From NBML01 sp029939535 (GTDB taxonomy: Bacteria; Desulfobacterota; Desulfobacteria; Desulfobacterales; Desulfobacteraceae): DNA of 15,967 nt. Below the pieces are notes generated by a model. The model was not told where the DNA came from and ran no database searches. It worked only from the letters and a program-made list of their open reading frames with translations. Location: the NCBI GenBank assembly GCA_029939535.1, contig JAOZST010000078.1:1-15967 (forward strand), written 5' to 3'. Both the position numbers and the translations under genes were made by a program. Positions 7,041-14,127 of the stretch are shown here, piece by piece. Each line of letters begins with the position of its first letter. The stretch's first letter is position 1.

Positions 7041-7745
7041 TATGATTTTAAAAATCTGCTGGGCAATGGGTCTCAATGGGGTATTTCTCTGCAATATGAA
7101 GTTCAGCCTTCTCCTGACGGGCTTGCCCAGGCTTTTTTGATTGGTGAGGATTTTATGGAAAATGATTCAGTGACTTTGGTTCTTGGGGACAATATTTTCT
7201 ATGGTGAAGGTTTGTCAGAACGACTGCAGGCCATTGCAAAAAATGAGACAGGGGCTACTGTTTTTGGTTATTATGTCAAGGATGCGAAAAAATATGGGGT
7301 TGTCGGGTTTGATAAAAGCGGGAAAGTGACGAGCCTGGAAGAGAAGCCTTCAATTCCTAAATCAAATTATGCTGTGACCGGGCTTTATTTTTATGATAAT
7401 GATGTGATTCGGATTACAAAAGAGATTAAGCCATCTGACAGGGGGGAACTGGAAATAACAGATGTGAATAACATTTATCTTTCCCAGGGCAATTTGTCCG
7501 TGGAATTGTTCAGCCGGGGAACTGCATGGCTGGATACAGGTACACATGAATCTCTTCTGGATGCTGGTATTTTTATAAAAGTGGTTGAAGACCGCCAGGG
7601 TTTGAAAATAGCCTGCCCTGAAGAAATCGCATACCGCATGGGGCTTATTAATGAAGAACAGCTTGAAAAGATTGCCAGGCCCATGATAAAAAATAAATAT
7701 GGTAAATACCTGCTGGATCTTATCAATAAAAAGGATTTTTCTTGA
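7041..7745 (+). pseudogene. rfbA: Glucose-1-phosphate thymidylyltransferase remnant, 5' end missing
   Basis: RmlA/RfbA makes dTDP-glucose from glucose 1-phosphate and dTTP. The frame reads clear RmlA sequence from about 7047 (FKNLLGNGSQWG, QPSPDGLAQAF, LVLGDNIFYG, LEEKPSIPKSNYAVTGLYFY, RGELEITDVN, AWLDTGTH, CPEEIA) to the natural C-terminus. Compared with the usual 290 or so residues, roughly the first 60-65 are absent, including the GGSGTRLxP nucleotide-binding signature and the following catalytic lysine. No in-frame ATG lies before 7155; the first alternative start is TTG at 7137, inside the conserved region. The missing 5' part is not found in the sequence up to 5510. The remaining 3' frame is intact, suggesting recent loss, and the stop overlaps the rfbC start (TTGA). 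It should be catalytically dead. Confidence 0.85.
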
Positions 7746-8290
7746 AATATATACCCCTTGACATTAAAGAAGTTATATTGATCGAACCCCGTGTGTTTAA
7801 GGATAACCGGGGGTTTTTTATGGAAACCTGGCGGGATGATGATTTTGAGAAACATGTGTCTGATCTTGATTTTGTACAGGATAACCACAGCAAATCCAGT
7901 CAGGGTATTTTACGGGGGCTTCATTATCAGATCAACCAGCCCCAGGGGAAACTTGTGAGGGTTATTTCCGGGGAGGTATTTGATGTGGCCGTTGATCTCA
8001 GGAAAAGCTCTCCGACCTTTGGACAATGGACAGGGGTGACCCTGACATCAGAAAACAAGTTTATGCTCTGGGTTCCACCTGGATTTGCCCATGGGTTTTA
8101 TGTATTAAGCAAAGAAGCTGAATTTACATACAAATGTACTGATTATTATGCGCCGGAACATGAACGATGCATTATATATAATGATCCCTCTATTGGAATT
8201 GACTGGCCCGTCATTCCTGGTACTTCACCAGTTTTGTCTTTAAAGGATGAGGCTGGTCTGGCATTGGTCGATGCTGAGGTTTTCACATGA
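7742..8290 (+). CDS. rfbC: dTDP-4-dehydrorhamnose 3,5-epimerase
   Basis: 182 residues, a normal RmlC length, starting at TTG 7742 with AAGGA at 7731-7735 and overlapping the rfbA stop. It catalyses the double epimerisation of dTDP-4-keto-6-deoxyglucose, the third step to dTDP-L-rhamnose, in the cytoplasm. Visible hallmarks are DNRGFFMETW, RGLHYQ with catalytic H61, K70, DVAVDLR, WVPPGFAHGFYVLS, YKCTDYY with Y130, and D169 in SLKDE. The jelly-roll cupin pattern is complete and no residue is obviously missing. The stop overlaps the rfbD start as ATGA, so the three downstream rhamnose genes are translationally coupled. Confidence 0.95.
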   Translation: MKYIPLDIKEVILIEPRVFKDNRGFFMETWRDDDFEKHVSDLDFVQDNHSKSSQGILRGLHYQINQPQGKLVRVISGEVFDVAVDLRKSSPTFGQWTGVTLTSENKFMLWVPPGFAHGFYVLSKEAEFTYKCTDYYAPEHERCIIYNDPSIGIDWPVIPGTSPVLSLKDEAGLALVDAEVFT

Positions 8291-9147
8291 AGGTGCTGCT
8301 GCTTGGTTCCAATGGCCAGCTGGGTTGGGAATTGCAGCGGATATGTCCTGAAGGCATGATTTTGATGTGCTGCGACTATCCCAAAATAGATTTTGGCAGT
8401 ACAGCCAGTATAAAACAATGTATTGAAAAAACTGGTCCTGACTGGATAATCAATGCAGCTGCCTACACGGCTGTGGATCAAGCAGAAGATGAAAAAGACC
8501 TGGCCTACAGGATTAATCATGAAGCAGTTCTTGAAATTGCAGAGCTGGCTGAAAAAGAAAAAATTTATATGGTTCATTTGTCAACGGATTTTATTTTTAA
8601 CGGGAATAATTTCAAACCCTACCTGCCGGAAGACACCCCCTGCCCGGAATCTGTTTATGGAAAGTCAAAACTGATGGGGGATCAGGCTGTTGGGGAAATT
8701 CTGGGAGAAAAGGCTTTAATCATCCGAACGGCCTGGCTTTATTCTTCCCATGGTAATAATTTTGTAAAAACAATGCTCAGGTTCATGGCGGAAAAAAAGA
8801 GTCTGAATGTCATAGACGAACAGATTGGAACACCTACCTGGGCCCATGGACTTGCCAGGGCAATCTGGACTGGAATTAAAAAAAAAATAACAGGAACATT
8901 TCACTGGACAGATGCAGGAGTGGCTTCCTGGTATGACTTTGCCGTTGCCATCCAGGAAGAGGCCATTGAAACAGGTCTTCTTTCCAATGCAATACCGGTT
9001 TTGCCTGTTCGGACTGATGAGTTCCCAACTCCAGCCAAACGGCCTTTGTACAGTGTGCTGGATAAAACAGCTACATGGCAGGTATTTGGTATTTGTCCTG
9101 TTCATTGGCGCAAACAGCTGAGAACCATGTTAAAGGAGCTTATCTGA
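8287..9147 (+). CDS. rfbD: dTDP-4-dehydrorhamnose reductase
   Basis: 286 residues, the normal RmlD length. It reduces dTDP-4-keto-L-rhamnose to dTDP-L-rhamnose with NAD(P)H, the last step of the pathway. The N-terminus has the Rossmann motif GSNGQLG (residues 7-13); AAYTAVDQAEDE, VHLSTDFIFNG and the catalytic YGKSK (Y124, K128) follow, as in short-chain dehydrogenase/reductases. The end of the gene carries AAAGGAGC, which is the ribosome-binding site for rfbB, and its TGA shares one base with the rfbB ATG. The sequence looks intact and functional even though the first pathway gene is broken. Confidence 0.95.
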   Translation: MKVLLLGSNGQLGWELQRICPEGMILMCCDYPKIDFGSTASIKQCIEKTGPDWIINAAAYTAVDQAEDEKDLAYRINHEAVLEIAELAEKEKIYMVHLSTDFIFNGNNFKPYLPEDTPCPESVYGKSKLMGDQAVGEILGEKALIIRTAWLYSSHGNNFVKTMLRFMAEKKSLNVIDEQIGTPTWAHGLARAIWTGIKKKITGTFHWTDAGVASWYDFAVAIQEEAIETGLLSNAIPVLPVRTDEFPTPAKRPLYSVLDKTATWQVFGICPVHWRKQLRTMLKELI

Positions 9148-10256
9148 TGAACAGGATTCTAGTCACAGGGGGTGCAGGATTTATCGGGACAAATTTTGTT
9201 TATTACTGGCTGGATAAATATCCCGGGGACAGCATCATTGTTCTGGATGCCCTTACCTATGCAGGCAACAGGCAAAATCTTGTTAAAGCTGAAAAATCCC
9301 AAAATTTTAAATTTATTCACGGAAATATACTTGACCAGGACCTGGTTGAGACATTGCTAAAAGAAGAAAATATTAATAATATTGTCCATTTTGCAGCAGA
9401 ATCCCATGTGGACCGCTCCATTCACAGCCCTGATGAATTTATCAATACAAACATAGTCGGTACCCATTCCCTGCTAAAGGCAGCCAGGAAAATCTGGATT
9501 GACGGCAATATAGAAGACCATAGATTTCACCATGTGTCAACGGATGAGGTGTTTGGTACACTAAAGCCGGATGATCCCCCTTTTTCCGAAACAACTCCCT
9601 ATGCACCCAATTCACCTTACGCTGCCAGTAAGGCATCTTCTGATCATCTGGTCCGGGCCTATTACGAAACCTATGGCCTGAAGATTACCATCAGCAATTG
9701 TTCAAATAATTATGGTCCTTTCCAGTTTCCCGAAAAGCTGATTCCCCTCATAATTGCAAATATCCTGGATGGCAAATCTCTGCCCATATATGGAGACGGC
9801 AGGCAGATAAGGGACTGGCTGTATGTGGATGATCATAATCTGGGGGTTGATCTGATTCTGGAAAAAGGCAGACCAGGGGAGACATATAATATTGGCGGTA
9901 ACAATGAATGGGCCAATATAGAGATTGTCAAACTCATCTGCAGGTTGATTCACGACAGGTTTGAGCAGGATAAAAACATGGCCAGAAAATATCCAAATTC
10001 ACCTTCTGCCAATGGAAACCATCCGGAAAGCCTTATTACTCATGTTCGGGACAGGGCAGGGCATGACCGGCGTTATGCCATCAATGCAGGTAAAATTGCT
10101 TCAGATCTGGGGTATTTGCCTGGAGAAAATTTTGAAACTGGAATCCAGAAAACCCTGGACTGGTATCTGAGTAATGAAGCCTGGTGGCGGAAAATAATGG
10201 ATAAAAGCTATCTGGACTGGGTTGAATATAATTATGATGTTTCAATATCAGTGTAA
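9147..10256 (+). CDS. rfbB: dTDP-glucose 4,6-dehydratase
   Basis: 369 residues from the ATG at 9147; an upstream in-frame start at 9075 would read through the end of rfbD and adds no conserved sequence. It converts dTDP-glucose to dTDP-4-keto-6-deoxyglucose, the second step to rhamnose and a branch point to other deoxysugars. It has the NAD-binding GGAGFIG at the start, DALTYAGN, HFAAESHVDRS, the catalytic T132-D133-E134 in VSTDEVFG, Y158-x-x-x-K162 in YAASK, and RDWLYVDDH. The length is slightly above the common 340-360 residues. The gene order rfbA-C-D-B is compact with overlaps, so it depends on read-through from upstream. Its stop is 1 base from the convergent acyltransferase stop. Confidence 0.95.
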   Translation: MNRILVTGGAGFIGTNFVYYWLDKYPGDSIIVLDALTYAGNRQNLVKAEKSQNFKFIHGNILDQDLVETLLKEENINNIVHFAAESHVDRSIHSPDEFINTNIVGTHSLLKAARKIWIDGNIEDHRFHHVSTDEVFGTLKPDDPPFSETTPYAPNSPYAASKASSDHLVRAYYETYGLKITISNCSNNYGPFQFPEKLIPLIIANILDGKSLPIYGDGRQIRDWLYVDDHNLGVDLILEKGRPGETYNIGGNNEWANIEIVKLICRLIHDRFEQDKNMARKYPNSPSANGNHPESLITHVRDRAGHDRRYAINAGKIASDLGYLPGENFETGIQKTLDWYLSNEAWWRKIMDKSYLDWVEYNYDVSISV

Positions 10257-10257
10257 T

Positions 10258-11013
10258 TTATTCTTCATTTTCTTTGAAGAACGGGGGGTGATACTCTTTT
10301 TCAAGTCCGGCAAGCATGATTTTGAGCATTTCAGGGTTGGTTTTGATCAACTCCCTTTCTATTTCTTCTACATTTCCGAGATAGGGTATGCGCCAACCGT
10401 GGTACCAGATCGGTTTCCCGATTTTATGGAACAAAAAACCATATTTTTTCAAGGCGTGGAAAACCTTTTCTTCTGTGATCATGTACCAGTGTGTGATTCC
10501 TCTTCTTCGGCTTTCATGATACATGGCCTGATATAATCCTAGAACGATAACGGGATTTTTTCTTCCTTCCATTTCCGTTGGAATCGATCCGTCATCGGGC
10601 AAGACCCCTCCCTCTCTTTTCTTAATATAAGATTCAACACCATAAATTCCATCTTCTTTTCTTCGTCTCAGGTCTTTGCTAACTGTAAGCCTGGAAATTT
10701 CACCAATTTTGTTTCTATCGGTTTTTTCAATAAAGATTGTTTTAACCGCATGTTCGATGGGAAAGCCTTTGTCTGAATCCAATACCAGCCTCAGGGTTCC
10801 AACAACAGAATCTGTTTCATTCAGACAGGCAAAGTGTATGGATTCTTTTTCATATCTGTCTGTTTCAAGGCCATCGGGGTGGTCGTCCTTGTTTTCAAAT
10901 CCAAATTCTTCCACATAAACTTCATATCTCATTTTGAAGGTGTCATTCAGTACATCTTTCTTGTCAACGATACCAAATTTAAATTTCCCATATGGAATGC
11001 TTTTATCAATCAT
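10258..11013 (-). CDS. Exosortase-associated GNAT/autoinducer-synthase-type acyltransferase
   Basis: 251 residues, read from an ATG at 11011-11013 preceded by CAGGAT on the minus strand. It has the layout of LuxI/FeeM-type acyltransferases: RYEVYVEEFGFE (R29 onward), GTLRLVL with R75, and E105-x-S-R108 in GEISRLTVSKDLRRR, the same motif type used by acyl-homoserine lactone and N-acyl amino acid synthases. A family of this type was named as associated with PEP-CTERM/exosortase genomes. The expected chemistry is transfer of an acyl group from acyl carrier protein or CoA to an amine; the acceptor is unknown. It stands alone on the minus strand, divergent from the ThiF/nitroreductase fusion with a 215-base shared upstream region, and converges with rfbB with only 1 base between the stops. 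Confidence 0.8.
   Translation of the reverse strand: MIDKSIPYGKFKFGIVDKKDVLNDTFKMRYEVYVEEFGFENKDDHPDGLETDRYEKESIHFACLNETDSVVGTLRLVLDSDKGFPIEHAVKTIFIEKTDRNKIGEISRLTVSKDLRRRKEDGIYGVESYIKKREGGVLPDDGSIPTEMEGRKNPVIVLGLYQAMYHESRRRGITHWYMITEEKVFHALKKYGFLFHKIGKPIWYHGWRIPYLGNVEEIERELIKTNPEMLKIMLAGLEKEYHPPFFKENEE
10261..10281. terminator. Possible bidirectional hairpin at convergent gene ends
   Basis: TTCTTCA (10261-10267) and TGAAGAA (10275-10281) form a perfect 7-bp inverted repeat with a 7-base loop, just after the rfbB stop and inside the last codons of the convergent acyltransferase. There is no proper T-run on either side, so termination is only a guess. Confidence 0.3.
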
Positions 11014-11075
11014 TATTGTAAATCCTGTTTTGAAAATTGTATTGATATATAAATGATTGGTGATTGTAGTCTCTA

Positions 11076-11105
11076 AGATTAATTATTTTTACCATGTGTT
11101 GTCAA
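11076..11105 (-). promoter_or_regulatory. Possible promoter of the acyltransferase
   Basis: On the minus strand, TTGACA (plus positions 11100-11105) is followed after 18 bases by TAATCT (11076-11081). The -35 is perfect but the -10 is poor. It lies 63 bases or more upstream of the acyltransferase start. Confidence 0.4.
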
Positions 11106-11145
11106 GCTGTTTGTTAGCTATGGTTTAATAATGCATTGTTCCTAC

Positions 11146-11174
11146 TTGGCAAAAGAAATTATTTTTCGTATAGT
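11146..11174 (+). promoter_or_regulatory. Sigma-70-type promoter of the ThiF/nitroreductase gene
   Basis: TTGGCA at 11146-11151, a 17-base spacer, and TATAGT at 11169-11174. This would give a leader of about 48 bases. The leader contains a small hairpin, ACGGA (11188-11192) with TCCGT (11201-11205), then AGGA at 11218-11221 before the ATG at 11229. Confidence 0.65.
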
Positions 11175-11228
11175 GATGGATATTTAAACGGATTCATTTT
11201 TCCGTCAATCGTTTAGCAGGATGCTATA

Positions 11229-13268
11229 ATGTCAATAAATTCAAATCTGATTTCTAATTTACATCAATATGATATTTATAATAGGGAAGATTATTATGAA
11301 AATGCTTTTTCCAGGAACATAGGATTATTAACTGTTCTGGAACAGAAAAAACTTATGAATTCACGGGTTGCCATTCCCGGCATGGGAGGGGTCGGTGGAA
11401 TTCATCTGATTACCATGGCAAGATCAGGGATAGGAAAAGTCAATATTTCTGATTTTGATACATTTGAACCAGCCAACATAAATCGTCAGTTCGGTGCAAA
11501 TATATCGTCATTTGGCAGGTCTAAACTGGATGTCATGAAAGAACAGGCTCTTTTGATCAATCCCTATATGGAAATAAATACCTTTCCTGAGGGGATCAAT
11601 CCTGACAATATTGATGATTTTTTAAAAGATGTAGATGTGGTCATGGACGGGTTTGATTTTTTCAGTTTTGATATCCGCAGGTTACTTTTTAATAAAGCAA
11701 AGGAAAAGGGCATCTATGTTATTACTGCCGGGCCAATGGGATTCAGCTCTGCTCTTTTGATATTTGCACCTGTTCAGGGAATGGGATTTGATGAATATTT
11801 TAATATTGTTGAAAATATGCAGTCTGAAGACAAATCACTTGCCTTTGCACTGGGTTTGGCGCCAAGGCCGACACATATCAAATATATGGATTTTTCCAAG
11901 GTAGATCTTAAAAAAAAGGCTGGCCCATCTCTTAATGTTTCCTGTCAGATCTGTGGAGGTATGGCCGGAACAGAAGTCCTTCGCATCCTCTTAAATCGGA
12001 AAGGCCTTAAGCCGGTTCCTTATTACTTTCAGTTTGATCCATTTCTTATGAAATTAAGAAAAGGTAAATTGTATTTTGGAAATCGAAATCCTGTTCAAAG
12101 AATCAAAATGGTTATTGTCAAAAAAATGCTGGAAGTCAATAAAGGAATTGAAAAAGAGGTGGCTCCTGTACGGCCGAAATTTTTTTGTTCAGAGAAGACT
12201 ACAATACCGGATGAAGTAAAAACGTATCTGTTACATGCCGGTATCCAGGCTCCTTCCGGGGACAATGCCCAACCATGGAAATTCAAAATCGCAGAAAATA
12301 AAATATCGGTTTTTCTTGATCCAAAGGCAGATGAATCATTTTTTAATGTGAATCAGATTGCTTCAATTATTTCCTGCGGAGCGGCTATTGAGAATATAAA
12401 GATTGCAGCCAGTCAATTCAGCATCCAGCCCAGGGTTGAATATTTTTCAGAAAAAATTGAATTTGGCGGTACCATGGCACTTAATTATGGTCAGGTTCAA
12501 AAAGATCCATTATCTGAATTTATATGGAAACGCCATACCAATCGGACAATGTACAAAAAGGAAAATATTTCTGATTCTGTTTTCCAAAGCAGCCAAAATT
12601 CTATTTCATGTTTACCCGAAGCGAAACTCTATTGTGTCAAGCAAAAAGATGAATTAAAGAGGCTTGCCAAAATTATCTATCAAATTGATCGTATCAGGAC
12701 GGAAAATCGGTCTCTGCATGAACATTTAAACAAAATGATACGATTTACTTCCAATGAAATTCATGGGACCAATGACGGTCTGCCTTTAAAAAACCTTCAG
12801 GCAGGATTTGCAGGCGAACAATTGTTAAAGTTTACCCGGCCCTGGTCTATAATGAATATTTTCAATAAAGTAGGTATCGGCCGATTGGTTGCCATGCATT
12901 CATATCGTTGTATTGTCAATTCATCTGCTGTGATGTTATTAAGGGTTGACGGGCAGACAGATAAAGATTTTTTAACAGGAGGAAGAGCGCTTGAGAGGGT
13001 CTGGCTTGATCTGACACGCCAGGGGTATCATGTCCAGCCCATGACTGCTGTGACTCTTTTTTTTATGCGATTTCCTTTTAAAAAAGAGAATGAGTTTTCA
13101 CCCAGACATATTCGATTGCTGGATTCTGTCAGGGAACGATATTTTAATCTTTTCCCAGGGCTTGACAGCAAAAAAGGTCAGATAATGCTTTTCAGGGTTG
13201 GTCACGGTCAGGGAATTAAGCATTTTACCAAACGGAAAAACATTGAATTCTTTTTAAAGAAGGCTTGA
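11229..13268 (+). CDS. ThiF/E1-like adenylating domain fused to a nitroreductase-like domain
   Basis: 679 residues. Residues about 25-300 are a ThiF/MoeB/E1-like fold: SRNIGLLTVLEQ, the nucleotide-binding GMGGVGG (51-57), ISDFDTFEPANINRQFG with D75, D77, N83, N85 and R86, and VVMDGFD. This fold adenylates a carboxyl group. Only one CxxC is seen (C239, C242); classical MoeB/ThiF have two such pairs for zinc. Residues about 325-679 resemble the flavin-dependent nitroreductase family: HAGIQAPSGDNAQPWKF (near 341-350), SCGAAIENIKIAA, and GGRALERVWLDLTRQGYHVQPMTA (from 584). The overall layout recalls the mycobacterial ThiF-nitroreductase fusion Rv1355c; that likeness is from memory. The protein is predicted to be cytoplasmic. 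Its neighbours are an acyltransferase and an ABC export system, which suggests modification of an acylated small molecule, but the substrate is unknown. Confidence 0.8.
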   Translation: MSINSNLISNLHQYDIYNREDYYENAFSRNIGLLTVLEQKKLMNSRVAIPGMGGVGGIHLITMARSGIGKVNISDFDTFEPANINRQFGANISSFGRSKLDVMKEQALLINPYMEINTFPEGINPDNIDDFLKDVDVVMDGFDFFSFDIRRLLFNKAKEKGIYVITAGPMGFSSALLIFAPVQGMGFDEYFNIVENMQSEDKSLAFALGLAPRPTHIKYMDFSKVDLKKKAGPSLNVSCQICGGMAGTEVLRILLNRKGLKPVPYYFQFDPFLMKLRKGKLYFGNRNPVQRIKMVIVKKMLEVNKGIEKEVAPVRPKFFCSEKTTIPDEVKTYLLHAGIQAPSGDNAQPWKFKIAENKISVFLDPKADESFFNVNQIASIISCGAAIENIKIAASQFSIQPRVEYFSEKIEFGGTMALNYGQVQKDPLSEFIWKRHTNRTMYKKENISDSVFQSSQNSISCLPEAKLYCVKQKDELKRLAKIIYQIDRIRTENRSLHEHLNKMIRFTSNEIHGTNDGLPLKNLQAGFAGEQLLKFTRPWSIMNIFNKVGIGRLVAMHSYRCIVNSSAVMLLRVDGQTDKDFLTGGRALERVWLDLTRQGYHVQPMTAVTLFFMRFPFKKENEFSPRHIRLLDSVRERYFNLFPGLDSKKGQIMLFRVGHGQGIKHFTKRKNIEFFLKKA

Positions 13269-13299
13269 GATAATTTGATTTGACTCCAGTTAAAGCCTT
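13260..13299 (+). terminator. Weak stem-loop after the ThiF/nitroreductase gene
   Basis: AAGGCTT (13260-13266) can pair with AAGCCTT (13293-13299), followed by TTATG. The 26-base loop is long and the T-run is short. If it acts at all it probably gives only partial termination before the ABC genes. No convincing promoter is seen in the 91-base gap. Confidence 0.2.
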
Positions 13300-13359
13300 T
13301 TATGCCGATAGTATTGATTCTATTTTAATGGGTCATTTTTTGGAAATGGCGGTAAAATT

Positions 13360-14052
13360 ATGAAAGAAGTTGTTAAAACAGAACAGGTTTCAAAAACATT
13401 TTTATTGGGTAAAACAATTGTTCAGGCCTTAGAAAATATAAATATAGAAGTTTATGAGGGAGAGTTCCTTGCCATTGCAGGTCCTTCAGGAAGTGGCAAA
13501 ACAACCCTTTTGAATTTAATCGGGTGTATTGATCAACCCACAGATGGTATTATCAAGATTGACAACGAGACAGTCTCTGGTCTGTCATCCAACAGACTTG
13601 CCGACATCAGGCTTGCAAAACTTTCATTTGTTTTTCAATCTTTTAATCTGATACCTGTTTTGTCAGCATTTGAAAATGTTGAATATCCTTTGTTGAAAAC
13701 AGTTAAAAATCAAAATGAACGTTCTGATCGTGTATTTGATTCTTTGAAAAGCGTTGGCCTTGAAAAATATATAAAACACAGACCTGATGAACTCAGCGGT
13801 GGGCAGCGCCAGAGAGTAGCTATTGCCAGGGCACTGGTAACTGAACCCAGGATTATACTGGCGGATGAACCCACAGCTAACCTGGATCAGAAAACAGGTG
13901 AAGATGTTCTGAATATTATGAAGGCTATCAATGAAGATCGCAACACCCTGTTTATATTTTCAACCCATGACCCCAAAGTCATGCAGATGGCATCCCGTAT
14001 TATCAGAATTACAGATGGCAAAATTGTGGAACATAATCATTTTGATCGTTGA
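13360..14052 (+). CDS. ABC transporter ATPase, LolD/MacB type
   Basis: 230 residues with every nucleotide-binding motif: Walker A GPSGSGKTT (41-49), the Q-loop in FVFQSFNLIPVLSAFENVEYPLL, the signature LSGGQRQRVAIARAL (from 145), Walker B IILADEPTANLD (D169, E170) and the H-loop STHDP (H203). The segment FNLIPVLSAFENVEYPL and the size are typical of the LolD/MacB/FtsE subfamily, which pairs with four-helix permeases and moves lipoproteins, lipids or peptides by mechanotransmission rather than through a channel. It would form a dimer at the inner face of the inner membrane with the permease 75 bases downstream. Confidence 0.92.
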   Translation: MKEVVKTEQVSKTFLLGKTIVQALENINIEVYEGEFLAIAGPSGSGKTTLLNLIGCIDQPTDGIIKIDNETVSGLSSNRLADIRLAKLSFVFQSFNLIPVLSAFENVEYPLLKTVKNQNERSDRVFDSLKSVGLEKYIKHRPDELSGGQRQRVAIARALVTEPRIILADEPTANLDQKTGEDVLNIMKAINEDRNTLFIFSTHDPKVMQMASRIIRITDGKIVEHNHFDR

Positions 14053-14070
14053 AGTGAAAAAAAACAGAAA

Positions 14071-14110
14071 TTTCTTCTGAATATTCGACACGGAATATGA
14101 GCAGAAGAAA
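14071..14110 (+). other. Strong intercistronic hairpin between ABC ATPase and permease genes
   Basis: TTTCTTCTG (14071-14079) pairs perfectly with CAGAAGAAA (14102-14110). Inside it, ATATTC (14081-14086) pairs with GAATAT (14093-14098) around the loop GACACG. That is 15 base pairs with a small 1-by-3 internal loop. There is no T-run after it. It ends 17 bases before the permease ATG, next to the putative ribosome-binding site GGATAGG (14114-14120). Confidence 0.7.
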
Positions 14111-14127
14111 ACTGGATAGGTAAACAT

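Noticed and set aside
5510..7050. Transposon or insertion sequence carrying the toxin-antitoxin genes
   Set aside because: I found no transposase, no terminal inverted repeats and no convincing target-site duplication at either border.
7137..7745. A 202-residue thymidylyltransferase gene starting at TTG 7137
   Set aside because: RmlA similarity continues in frame upstream to about 7047 and the TTG lies inside a conserved block, so it is not a real start; the unit is better described as a 5'-truncated rfbA.
9075..9146. Longer start for rfbB
   Set aside because: The dehydratase sequence begins at MNRILVTGGAGFIG (9147), with a good ribosome-binding site in the end of rfbD.
10222..10536. Plus-strand open frame of 104 residues after rfbB
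   Set aside because: It is the shadow of the minus-strand acyltransferase, which has clear family motifs.
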